In this document: positions 38,286 to 49,015 of the stretch, piece after piece
How positions within the stretch are numbered: the first letter of the stretch is position 1
Layout of the letters: the number at the start of each line of letters is the position of its first letter
NCBI GenBank assembly: GCA_951230915.1
Contig: OX579633.1
Span: 6,174,145 to 6,238,144, forward strand
Source of the DNA: Antitrichia curtipendula
Taxonomy: Eukaryota > Streptophyta > Bryopsida > Hypnales > Leucodontaceae
Reading direction: 5' to 3'
DNA: 64,000 nt
The notes under the pieces: model-generated
The model's database searches: none
Seen by the model: only the letters and a program-made list of their open reading frames with translations
Told to the model about the DNA's origin: nothing
Position numbers and translations under genes: made by a program

Positions 38286-39904
38286 AGTTGGCAAACACAC
38301 AACGGAGCATAGTATCCGAAGTGATGTCAGAAATCTTCATGTACTGTGTGGCTTCAAAAATAGATGATTGTTCTTATATCCTTTTCCTTTAAAGTTATAA
38401 TGTTGGTCGTGTTGCAGGGGAGCTTCAATTGCAAAGCGCAAAAGTGTGCAGGAACAGCATATTCGAGTTCCAACATTGCCCACACGTAAGAGTGCCAGAG
38501 TTAGTAGTGAAGACCTAGAAGCTGTCAGTGAAGATGCAAGTGCTGAAGATGACATGTCGGCTTCAGAGGACTCTCACAGCACTGAAGAAAGTGAGTTGAA
38601 TTTTTTTTATGGAAATGAACTTCTTTTAAAGAAAATAAAGGTTCAATGATAAGAATTTTTTCTTTTGTACATTACTTCTAATACTACTAATGTTGTAGTA
38701 TTCTTTCAGGGAATGAAGACAATCAACTTGAAGAGGATGATAGTCGCATACATGGAGCAGCCAGTGGTAGCAGAAAGAGATCCTCGCCTTCTCATCATGG
38801 TGGACTCGCAAGACAAACAACGCACCAAAGTCCAGCTGGACAGTGGCAGTGGCAATGGGCACCACCACAGTCCATACCACCACCACCTACCGAACCTCCA
38901 CAACGGGCAATGGTTGAACCTCATGTCCCCCCTCATTCAACTTTGTGGCAAGGGCGTGTACAATCAGAAGAAGTGGTGTGTCAGTTACCGAGTGGTGGAC
39001 GTTCTACTAGGCGCAAGAGGTACAGAGAGTTAGAGAAGGAAGCAGAAGTGAGAAGCAATAATGGCAAAAGACCGAATGAACTACATGTGAAGTCAGATGG
39101 TGAAATTGATGCCTCTTCTTCTGGGAAGACTACTTGGGACCGAACTATGAGGGCCTTTGCCCCTTTGATCCTTGATATGAGTGTTATTCACTGGGACAAA
39201 CACAGGTCACAAACTTTGAAGAAGCTCAGAGATACTATGGATTTTAAGTTTGAATATGTTTCCAATTCCCTTAGCAGCAAGGGTTTTCGGAATGCAGTGC
39301 AGAAGTTTTTGAAGGGTGAGCAATGTAGACTGAAGAAATTATCTAATCCTGTGAAAGACGATGATTGTCCTATGAACATTGATCCTCAACAGTGGAAGCG
39401 GTTAAAGGTTTATTGGGGCATATGTGACCAAATGAAGAAATGAGAGATGATGTCTAATGTTAGAAAACAAGTGCAGAATGTATCAAAGCGTGGCCGACAA
39501 GGGAAGGCAGGTGAAGAAGCAAATGTGGTGAGTTAATTTTTGAAGTTGTTTTTGGCTTATTCTCATCCTTCTAAATGAATTTGTTACGAGTACTTTGTAT
39601 TATTCCTCTAAATCATTTTGACAATGCCGTGGTAATGTTGGCCTTTTATTAGGCGAATGAGAGGGAAAGGAGTCCAAGGCTTAGTGAACTTGCAGAGGGG
39701 CTACAAGTATCAGGGTCATCGGTAAGTGTTCTTGATCTTCTTTTCATTTCAAAACATGCATCATAAATTTTAATACAATTGTGTGTAGGTTGACTTTATT
39801 AGTTTACAAATTCAATGTGTATAAGTTCTTGTATTTGTAGAGCGGTCCAATATCAAAACTTTGTTGTAAAAGAGTTGTACTGTGGTTATAGAAGTGGTAC
39901 TCCT

Positions 39905-39962
39905 TGCAATTGCATAGGAGTTGCATAGGAGTTGCATAGGAGTTGCATAGGAGTTGCATAAC
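39905..39962 (+). repeat. short GCATAGGAGTT tandem repeat in a TNPA intron
   Basis: Four to five head-to-tail copies of GCATAGGAGTT, again with the GTTGCA core. Confidence 0.8.
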
Positions 39963-41509
39963 AGTCATATAGTGCTATTGCAAGTGTTTGGTTCAAAAAT
40001 AAAATTGTACCATGCATTTTGAATCACACAAGCATGTGTAGTCATTGTTTCTAATGTTCTTGTGTGTAATATAGGCCGTATCTTCAGGACTTCATGCAAA
40101 AATTGTTACCCTGGAACGTAAACAAGATGAATTTGAAAAGTTCAGGGTCGAGGTACTTGTGAGCACAGATCGTAACACGAAAGCTGTCGAATCGTTGCAG
40201 GCAACATTATTGAAATTTTTACAGAAGGAGAGCATCCTTGAAGGCGAAAATGTTGTTTTAACTACTAAAACAACAAGTCTTTCTCTAGCTACTGATGAAG
40301 CAGGTCCTTCTACACTTGTTGAACCTATGGAAGATATGAATGTCGTCCACGATCCGTATGAATTTGAGATGGACCAGAGCTTGGAGCCTATTGACAACCC
40401 CAGTTTGGAGTCTCTAAGTGAACAACCGTCATTACAAGAGACTGATAAGGGTAATACAGAGAAGAACAACCAGAAGATTGACAAAATGGAAGAACAATCC
40501 ATTGAGGCTTCAAAAAAGAATGATTGTGGCCACCTTGATGGAAGTGATGAGCCATTAACGAAAGGGAAGGAAGTTGAAGGCGAAGCTAGAATTGATGTAA
40601 TAGTGCTTGAAAACTCTAGTGGTATTGATGAAGAACCTAGGAATCCAAGCAAAAGTACAGGATTTTCTATGCAGCTAAGGAAAGGGAAGGATCGACAGGT
40701 GAGCAAGCATCATGGATCATGGGATTTACATTTGAGAAAGTGACTACAAATTTTCACATAGATGAAATACTAACCATGATTGTGATGTATGGGTGCAAAA
40801 GCCTGCAACTAAGAAGGAAATCTTGAGGACTCGTATACAACCTACCGAAAGTGAGAAGGTGGACTGTCCTACACAGAGTCAAAAGATGGGATCTCCAAAA
40901 AAATATAGAGTGAGTAACTTATTTGTCTAATTCTTTTGCAAATGTCTTTGTTGGCATTGTTCCTTCACTCTTTACAAATTTCAAGTGTATATGTGATCTT
41001 TATGTATCAATTTTTTTTTTATTATGTGTGCAGTTTTCAATTGGACAACAAGTTTCACTTGTAAACCCATCTGCTCGAAAGCAAGTAGTGGCCTCAGCAA
41101 CCATTTCTGCGATTGGTGGTGGACTTGGCTCACAACTATATCATGGATAGCCTATTCCTAAAGGATGGTGCAGGCTTGACATTGAACATGCACTAGGGGG
41201 TTTGTTGACTTGATGCATCTGAATCCAGCTGGAGATGAATTAAAGTTGAAAGATGTGGTGGGAGGAAATACCATTTGGGATGAACAATACCTAGTCATCA
41301 TCCCCCGTATTTCAAGTTTGAAAGGAAAACTTGGAGGGAAATAATTGTTGTGATCTACAAAGTACATGAGGGAGGTACTAATATTAATATTGTACATACT
41401 GACCGTGGAAGTAGTGTGTGCTTCTTCTAGTACGTAGTAGTAGTGCATGCGACATAGGATGCCTGTACAGATGTGGCTAATAACTATTTTATAAATTTGT
41501 GATGTTCTG

Positions 41510-43135
41510 TGAAAAATGATCTTCAGCGTAAGGTAGTTAGTGATGTACAGGAATCGGCTGTGAGTCACAAATTACTTGTATGTGAGTCAGTTCACTGTTG
41601 CAAACTAGTTGTATGTAAGTCAGATTCTAGGTGCAAACTAGTTGTATGTGAATCAGATTCCAGTTGCAAACTAGTTGTACGTGAGTCAGATTCTAGTTGC
41701 AAATTAGTTGTATGTGAGTCAAAGTCCAGTTGCAAACTAGTTGTATGTGAGTCAGATTCCAGTTGCAAACTAGTTGTATGTGAGTCAGATTCCAGTTGCA
41801 AATTAGTTGTATATAGGTCAGATTCCAGTTGCAAACTAGTTGTATGAGAGTTGGCTTTGAGTTGCAAAATAGCATGTCAGTTTACAGTTGCAAATTAGTT
41901 GTATGTGAGTCAGCTCTTAGTTGCAAAATAGTTGTAGATGAGTGAATCTTTAGTTGCAAACTAGTTGTATGTGAGTCAGCCTTTAGTTGCAAACCAGTTG
42001 TATGGGAGTAAGTATTTAGTTGCAAACTAGTTGTATGTCACTTGGCCTTGAGTTGGTTTTGAGTTGCGATTTAGATGTATGTGAGTCAATTCTCAGTTGT
42101 AAACTAATTGTATTTGAGTTGGCTTCGAATTGCAACATAGTTGCTTTTGAGTTGGCTCTGAGTTGCAATCTAGTTGCCTATGAGTAGGCCTTCTTTTGCA
42201 AAAGAGTTGCATTGTAGCTGCATTTGAGTTGCAAACCAGTTGTATGTTAGTTGGTATAGAGTTGCCAACTATTTCCAGGTGAGTTGGCTTGAAGTGGCAA
42301 ACTAGTTGCATCTGAGTTGGCTTTGAGTTGGAAATCAGTAGTGTATAAGTTGGGTATGAGTCGCAAAGTAGTTGCATTTAAGTTGCACAGAAGTGGTAAA
42401 CTAGTTTCATGTAAGTTGGCTTTGAATTGCAAACGAGTCGCCCGAGGCAAGTTTTTTTTAGCAAATGAGTTGCACGGGAGTTGGTATTGAGTTTCAAACT
42501 AGTTGTGTATGAGTTGGCTCTGAGTTCCAAGTGAGTTGCATGTGAGTTGGTGTTGAGTTGCAAATTAGTTGTACGTAAGTCGGTTTTTTGTTGCAAATGA
42601 GTTCTACCTGAGTGAACTTTGAGTTGCAATTTAATTGCATATGAGTTGACGATCAGTTGCATAGGAGTTATCCAAAAGTTGCTTAGAAGTAGCACATGAG
42701 TAGCACATGAGTTGAAAACTTGTCGCATAAAAGTCGCATACTTGATGAGTAGCTGGACACATCAGAAACTAGTCACAGATCCCTCTGTAGTTGCATAGTA
42801 GTGGCAAAGAAGTCATACATCAACAGAATCTTGTTGCAAAAAAGTTGTGAACAAGTTGAATATGATACGTCATAAGCGAGTGTATGCTAGTTGCAAAGAA
42901 GTCGCCTACAAGTGCCTGAAGTATCGAATGCAGGACCTGACCTTACGTGGCAGTAAACTCCACGTCAGAACAATTCGTCGATGAAGTTTTTTAAATACTG
43001 TCCGATGACATGAACCCCCTGCGACTACATTGCAACTCATGCAACTTGTCCACTGCAACTACGGGCTCTAGATTATCACCTAGTTGCAAACGACGTTTGC
43101 AACTACAAAATGAGTTGCACAGTGCAGTTGCAGAA
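41510..43135 (+). repeat. right subterminal repeat array of the CACTA element
   Basis: Units of about 30 bp (AGTTGCAAACTAGTTGTATG followed by TGAGTCAGATTCC) repeat from 41,570 to about 42,700 and then degrade into spaced AGTTGCA motifs up to the terminus. The period is close to a multiple of three, so both strands stay open for over 100 codons without real coding meaning. Confidence 0.9.
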
Positions 43136-43155
43136 CCCCTCGTTTTCTTGTAGTG

Positions 43156-44850
43156 ATCCCCGTGAATATTCAAGACACATCCATCTTGGAAGACCACCCA
43201 TTTTCACATCTTCCTCCCAAAATTAGGCCCCAAATAACCTCCGAAGTTCCCATTGGCATAACTCTTAGCTCCAAGCTTCAAATCCAAAGAAAAAGCCCAT
43301 TTTCTTAATCTACACTTTCTTTATATTAATTTGGACTACTCACTTTTCCAATTCCAACAAGTACTAAGGAAGTTATGGCCCTCCAAAGGTCCAAGTCCCC
43401 TAGGAGAGTAGTTCTCCAAGACTTACATGTTTTTGGATGCTCATAACTTTTAACACATAGCTCATTGCCTCATGAGCCTTAGCATTATAGAAACCTGATC
43501 TCATTAGCTTTTCAAAGATATGCAGCATGCCCTATTTGGCTTAAGAATCATCTCCAAAACCCTACTCCCACGTTCCACATCTTATATCATTGTCGAGACA
43601 CTACCAACTTTGAAGAGCCATATCTTTTGACTCACAACTTGGATTCTCATGTTCTTTAAATCCATGGATGTGTCTTCTCACAAGCTTTCCAAGCATGTGC
43701 ATCCCGCCACCCAATTCTTCCCCAAAAGAGCACTAAAATGCTTTGATTGCTCGAGATTCTCAATTCCTTACACCTCATCTTTTGCAAGGCTTGGGGAGTC
43801 ACCCCCAACGTCCCTCTTGCTCACCAAGGTGGCATGGGCACACCTCAAAATGAGGGTCATGACAGACAACTTTGTCATTTGCATAAGGAGAAAATAATAT
43901 TTAACGATTGCCTCTGGCACCATCATAATACCTTTGTATATGCATGTTAGAAACTCTAAAATGTCAATTTTGAATCATATCAACTGTCCAAAAATATTGT
44001 AAAGACAATGATGCAAATGGACATAAATCATTACTGTTATATTGGTAGGAATTTAAATGATTCTTGCAGTTGATTTAGATTGAGAAAATAATATACACCA
44101 ACAAAACAAAAAGGCCATCAAGAATGCATGATTTCATAGAAAAAAATAAGAAGAATTTTTTTCTTAAAGTTAAATTTCTTTTTAAGATAAACAAAGAATA
44201 GAGAAATTAGAAAGGTAAAATAAGCGTGAAAGATATGAAGAAGACAAGAAAAAAGAAAAAAAGGAAAAATATTTTTTTAAACATTTATCAGAAAGGAAGA
44301 GATAATCATTATTTTTTAAGTAAGTTGAAGAAAATTACAATTAATGAAACAGATAAGTGAAGAAGAAAAACAACAAGAGGTTATAAAAGAGGGAAAGGGA
44401 GAAGAAGAAGAATTTTTTTTTTTTTTTTTTAAGTTAAGAAGAAAGAAAAAAGATTAAAAAAAGTGAAAGAAAAAGAAGAAACATTTTTATATGCATCATT
44501 TTTTGAACCTCTACCAACTGACTTCAAATCATTTGATCCCAGTGATGCAAAAGTCATGACTTAGTTGTCCTAAAGCGAAGCGCATTTGCAATACATGTAG
44601 AACCTCTCTTACTATATATCTTTTTTGTACATAACTTTTAGTAATGGAGTTTGTAGGTGGGCCAATTAAAATAAAACTATCTGAAAAATAGTGTTGGAAG
44701 TTGACATCTGTAAATGGTCATTTATTGCACCTCTTTGACATGCATAAACCTCTCTTAGTGCATAGTTCTAACACCATGCACTAAAAATGTTCTACCAATA
44801 TATATTCAGGGCAACTACGTCATGACTTCCGCATCACATTTTTTTAAATG
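43156..44850. other. non-coding DNA right of the CACTA element
   Basis: 43,200-43,900 is moderately GC-richer, perhaps old retroelement sequence, but no gag, pol or LTR pair is recognisable. 44,150-44,480 is a purine-rich (GAA/AAG) low-complexity tract. Confidence 0.4.
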
Positions 44851-44854
44851 AAAA

Positions 44855-44971
44855 TTTGATTAATAAGATGAAAGTTATGAGGAATTCTAATTTGCGGATA
44901 TGTATGAAGTCTTTGAATTCCATCCCTACCCGCAAACTAGAATTCCTCATAACTTTCATCTCATTAATCAA
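44855..44971. repeat. hairpin inverted repeat
   Basis: TTTGATTAATAAGATGAAAG at the left pairs with CTTTCATCTCATTAATCAAA at the right. The pairing continues inwards through GAGGAATTC for arms of about 45 bp around a 25-bp loop. The right arm and sequence to about 45,290 also match 56,620-56,975. Confidence 0.8.
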
Positions 44972-45290
44972 AACAGAATGATTCAAAGTTTCTCACATAA
45001 TAAAGAAATCCTAAGAATCAATTTCAAATTTTTATTTTAAGAAAAAAGTGATTTTTAAAGATTTTTTTTAAGTTGTCCGGGTTTCCCGCCAAGTAACAAA
45101 AACTACATAGCATGCAATAACTTTTTAACCATATAGTCAAAAGTTATAAAAATTCTTGGGCCTTAAAGTTACTCCTTGAGCATATGTGGTGTGACATTTT
45201 CAAAGAAAAATAATACAAAATCCATTCGTAATGAGTTACCCAAAACCGCTATGTTGCCAGAAAACAATGTTTGATCCTTTAGGGATTAAA
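44930..45290. repeat. dispersed repeat family D, copy 1
   Basis: Related to 56,610-56,975 in the same orientation. Shared landmarks are ACTTTTTAACCATATAGTCAAAAGT, given here only in part as TTTTTAACCAT, the GGGCCTTAAAG segment and a terminal CCTTTAGGGATTAA. The end resembles the termini of the family A/C elements. The left boundary is not identified. Confidence 0.65.
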
Positions 45291-45469
45291 TGTCGCAAAT
45301 TTTAGTTTGAACTACCATAGGTGTAGGAAAATGGGCAAAAAGTAGTAGGAAAAAAAATATGGACATATATATATTGTGAAATAATAGCTTAATAACTGCA
45401 AAAAATAAAAAATTTGATGCATGTGTTTATATGGATTACAAGGTATAGTGAAGTACCTAGGATAAAACT

Positions 45470-46290
45470 CAAATCCTATACTGGGTTTCATGCTCCATCT
45501 TGGCATACATAATTTCTGAGAGTTGCCTACATTGCCTGCTTGAAAATTTTCATACCTCTGTTCTCAGTACACTAAAAACTATATTTAGTGTTGGATTGCA
45601 TTTAGTGTAATTATCAACTTACCCCATCCAACACTAAATCTAAACTTTGGAGTAATTAGTGTGGTGTTAGACTTGAATGAGCTGCCTTTGCCTTCTCAGA
45701 TTTCAGATTTCAGATCTCAAATTTCAGATTTCAGATTTACCATAGAGTATATTTAGTGTTAGAAATTACATTTAATGTTACTTACTTTAGTAGGCTTAAT
45801 GATATTTAGTGTCATGGTTCGTAAATAGTGTTGCTAACACTAAATATAGTTTTTAGTGTAGTGCTCGTGCTGCTTGTAAAGTTTCCATCTGCTTTTTAGG
45901 CCGAGCTCCCGCACGTCTAAATAGAGGGAGGCTTGTTGTGGAACGATTTTGCTGTACCGACAATTGTTTTTTAATTTGCTAGCGGCGACACTCTTCAGCT
46001 GGTGATTGCAATGGTTGCGCGACGGAATCGGGAAGCGTTCTGAGGATTGTCCGTCAACGATCACGGTTTCTGCAACCCGGAGTACCGGCGACACCCAAAT
46101 TGCAGAGGTCATTGCGTACAAGCCAAAGCTTCAGTTAATTCAAGGCGACTTAGGTTTCGAGTTTGGGGCGTTCTCATGACGCAGGAGCCTGTCTTGATGG
46201 CACGAAGAGCAACATTCAATGACGCGCGTTGCGCATTCGATGTTGCTCACTCCGTTAGAGTTTCTATTGAACGTGCGAAGTGCAAACCCT
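45470..46290 (+). repeat. dispersed repeat family B, copy 3 (with nested insertions)
   Basis: Collinear with copies 1 and 2 but interrupted by a 289-bp MITE (45,570-45,858) and by a 460-bp MITE (46,293-46,752), after which the family B sequence resumes (CAATTTTCGAACTG against ACAATTTTGGAAAGT in copy 1). It is the least AT-shifted copy and lies upstream of the APD-like gene. Confidence 0.8.
45570..45858. mobile_element. 289-bp MITE with TA target duplication
   Basis: The inverted ends are CACTAAAAACTATATTTAGTG and its exact reverse complement. It is flanked by TA on both sides. Comparison with dispersed-repeat copy 2 shows the uninterrupted site, which fixes both boundaries. TA duplication suggests Tc1/mariner-type mobilisation even though the terminus starts with CACTA. 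Internally it has repeated TTCAGAT and TTTAGTGT motifs and no ORF. Confidence 0.88.
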
Positions 46291-46292
46291 AA

Positions 46293-46752
46293 GGGCATCT
46301 CCACCGGGTCACGCCATAGTGCCCCTGTAAGCGCTTTGGCGTGCCCGGGTGACTTTTTGAGACCCACCAGTCTTGGAAGTTTGCGCTTTTTAGTGCAGGT
46401 CAAGGTGCCTCACACTTCAAGCTCCCGTGTTGACATGAGCCCCGGTAGAACCTGGATTTCAATGTGCCTTGGGGTTGAAGCCAAGTAGGCAAGCAACAGT
46501 GCAGCAGAATGTGTACCAGAACCATCTCTAGCTGCATCAGAGCCAATGAGCTTCATGCTTGGGTAGCCATGTCGGAATCTCTAGCTTGCCAAATGAATGT
46601 TGAGCCTCGAAAAATGGGATTTGCTGGGTCTTTGGCTCATTTTAAAGGCGTGCCGGTGGGGGTCCAAAAAGATGGTGAGGCTTTCTTGTCAGAGAACATA
46701 CGCTACAGACCATGTGGCGTGCTCATTTTAGAGAGAACCGGTGGAGATGCTC
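46293..46752. mobile_element. 460-bp PIF/Harbinger-type MITE
   Basis: The left end GGGCATCTCCACCGGGT is mirrored by ACCGGTGGAGATGCTC at the right. It is flanked by TAA on both sides (46,290-46,292 and 46,753-46,755). GGGCATCTCCA-type ends and the TAA (TWA) duplication are typical of PIF/Harbinger elements. Dispersed-repeat copy 1 gives the empty site. No transposase is present. Confidence 0.88.
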
Positions 46753-46790
46753 TAAGCAATTTTCGAACTGAACTTTCCTCGTTACCGTAA

Positions 46791-47309
46791 TGGCAACCTC
46801 GTTAATGGCAATTTAGTGCCCCTGAATATTTTTGCTTTTATGATTGAGAATCAAATATTCACAGCGGATTGGTCGATCGTGGACTCGTGGCTCTCTCCTA
46901 TTAGCTGTGCAGGTCAGACGAAGCAACGCAGAAGCCAATGGGAACACTGAACGCCTGCATGGTCAAGCGCGGTCTGCCAAGTGTCAGAACTTAGACTCAA
47001 CGCCGCCCGAAGTTTCCTACATGGTTAAGCGCCTCTCTGCCGCTCCCAAGGTAACACGTGGCGCCTTCCAAGTGATCTTGAATCCCTTTAAGCGACCCTA
47101 ACTTAGATCCTGTATTCCTGTGTGATGACTGATGAGAACCCGGGCCAGTTTGAGAACTTGAGGTGAGAATTTGAACAACTGTGTTTCCAGCATTGATTTC
47201 TCAGACTTAAATTCATATATATTTGCAATTTCTTTGAACTTATTTAGTCGCTTTCGGATTCTTGCTGGAGTTCGTTCGTGAAGTATTTTCTGCCGGCTCA
47301 AGGTTTGGT
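46791..47309. other. upstream region of the APD-like gene
   Basis: Moderately GC-rich, with no family-recognisable coding sequence. It probably contains promoter sequence. Confidence 0.4.
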
Positions 47310-47945
47310 GAACTTTGACGGCGTGGTAGAGTCCATTTCAGCTGCGCAAACGGAATGGCACGTCGAAGTTTTTAATGACGTGAGTTATGACTTTCTTTAA
47401 TGTGTTTCTTGATGATCGAGTAGGTTAGTAACGGAGTTTTGTGATTTCGATGGGAATGGGTTAGGTTTTGAAGAAGGTTGAGTTGGTGACGTGCATTGTA
47501 ACTAGTTGACAATTTTCTACGGATTTTTGTGTTTTGTCAACTTTTACGGCGAGGTTGAGAGCATTTTAATGGTGTTAAACGGATGGCACGTCTTAGTTTC
47601 TAAGGAGGTGAGTTATGGCTGTTTCTCAGGTGTTTTCTTAAATATCGTGTCAGATAGTAATGGAGTTCTGTAGTTTCAAAGAGATCGAGAGTGTGTTTTG
47701 AAGAAACTTGAGTTTCTGGTTTTGAAGAATGCTTTCGTAGTAGACATTTTTCTGCGGATTTTTCGTTTTTCCAACTTTTACGACGAGGTTGAGAGGATTT
47801 AGTGGTGCAAATGGGATAGTAGTGGGAAATTTGATTAGGTGCGCACTGGCAGCGTCTCAGGTGTGTTTCTTGAGGATCGAGTATGTGAGTAATGGAGTGC
47901 TGTGATTGAAGTGAATTGGAGTAGGTTTTGAGGTTTGCTGACATT
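47310..47945 (+). repeat. three tandem units of about 220 bp
   Basis: Three successive units, at about 47,310-47,535, 47,536-47,760 and 47,761-47,945, share in order a GATTTTT segment followed by CAACTTTTACG, the GAGGTTGAGAG segment, an ATGG(C)ACGTC/GGTGAGTTATG segment, TTTCTTGA(G)GATCGAGTA and TAGGTTTTGA. They lie upstream of the APD-like gene, where a 5' UTR intron or promoter is expected. Confidence 0.75.
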
Positions 47946-49015
47946 ACTTGCAGGAAAACAGAACAAGACAGTTTTACTCTGTTCTCCGATTTTTAGTTCA
48001 ATACAGTAATAAATGTGAACAGATTCGATCGGGAGTGATCAAAATCGGTAGCTGATGGTTGTATGTAGTGTGTGGGAATCTTGGAGCTCATCAATTGGTG
48101 AGTGAATGAATTTTGATACTTAGATTGGAGTTCAAACTCGACGAGGCTGAATTTTATATCCTTTCATAGAGCAATTGTGTTGGAGAATAATTTTGTGCGA
48201 TTGTGCTGGGGGTAAAAATATGCAGAATATGCTGAATACGTTATCATATGTTGATCGAGAACATGTCAGCTATCGTGCCAATTGTCATAATGTGTAATTT
48301 TTTTGGCTCGCTATCAATGAACGGCGCCCTATGCTGTTGGATCAAATATTGGCACAATTAGAGGTGCGCAATTAGTCTCTTAATAAGTCAGGGTCACTCT
48401 AGACTGTCTCATTTTAGTTTAGAGGCATGATCACGTTTGTACTGAATTTTGGCCGTGTTTTTGTTTCAGGTCTAAGAAAAGAACCGAAGTTCTGTGAAGG
48501 TGTCTGGACTATAACGAATTTGTATTGCGACAACATCATAGTCCTCTGTTTGGTACTCCATGAAGCAGGCTGGTGTTCAACATAAAAACATTATGGCCTT
48601 AAACCTGCGTCGAAACCCAGGTAGAGACTTCAAGCATTCTCTTGTCTCGTCTTCTTGCAGATGTTTCGAATGCAAAGGCTGGGGATATGTCCTTTCTCAA
48701 GCACATAGAGTTGACAATTCTAAAAACATCATGGGAAGGCCAGAATAGAGCCAATCGAGGTGGTTTTGGTGAGAAGGAATTGTTCATTCATACCGACTGA
48801 TAGGACCAGGTTATCAAGGATTGAGTCGAAAAGATGCATCAAAGAGAGATGTGTAAGGCGTATCAGTTCTGGTTAAGTGTATCCATATTAGTCGGTATTT
48901 TGATCGAACTCACGAAGCTGAAATGATTGACCACTCACGCATACGACATTGGTGATATGTCTCTCCTCAATATTTAGGAAATCTGGAGGAACGTGCAAGT
49001 CAAAGGGGTAGCCGC
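47946..49015. other. probable 5' UTR/intron region of the APD-like gene
   Basis: Possible short exons and GT/AG signals (for example the acceptor before 48,978) occur, but no coding exon before 49,016 can be supported. Confidence 0.4.

Larger units (their letters stand above)
37782..41340 (+). pseudogene. TNPA-like CACTA protein gene with stops and a frameshift
   Basis: Exons: 37782-37891 (MDSTNSEKMERELRRRDARV), 38418-38590 (acidic, EDDMSASEDSHSTEES), about 38710-39530, about 39654-39720, about 40077-40699, about 40800-40910, about 41032-41330. The central conserved part (KFEYVSNSLSSKGFRNAVQK … QQWKRLKVYWG) and the C-terminal part (FSIGQQVSLVNPSARKQVVA) match plant En/Spm TNPA-type proteins, which bind subterminal repeats. 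In-frame stops lie at 39,441-39,443 (TGA) and 41,148-41,150 (TAG, within YHG-stop-PIPKGW), with a frameshift at about 41,205. Exon borders have good GT-AG signals, so decay appears recent. Repeat arrays lie in its introns. Confidence 0.8.
28569..43155. mobile_element. 14.6-kb CACTA (En/Spm-type) transposon carrying host gene fragments
   Basis: The left terminus is CACTGGAAGAAAAAGCG (28,569). The right terminus, read inwards on the opposite strand, is CACTACAAGAAAACGAGGGG (ends 43,155). Flanking triplets are GTC and ATC, a one-mismatch match to the 3-bp duplication expected. Dense TGCAACT/AGTTGCA subterminal repeats lie inside both ends (28,600-29,660; 41,510-43,135), with further arrays at 30,560-30,660, 37,980-38,280 and 39,905-39,962. 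The TNPD-like C-terminus (minus, 29,707-30,439) and TNPA-like gene (plus, 37,782-about 41,330) confirm the superfamily. Between them lie kinesin, AspRS and GDSL-lipase fragments. Lost transposase core and stop codons argue that it moves, if at all, only with help from another copy. Confidence 0.85.

Noticed and set aside
41509..41875. Repetitive open frames on both strands (SCKLVVCESD-like and TTSLQLESD-like peptides)
   Set aside because: They arise from 30-bp subterminal repeats of the CACTA element whose period keeps frames open; no start context, splice signals or family support.
41570..42700. Regular repeats resembling a CRISPR array
   Set aside because: Units are contiguous and diverged without unique spacers, and the genome is eukaryotic; they are transposon subterminal repeats.
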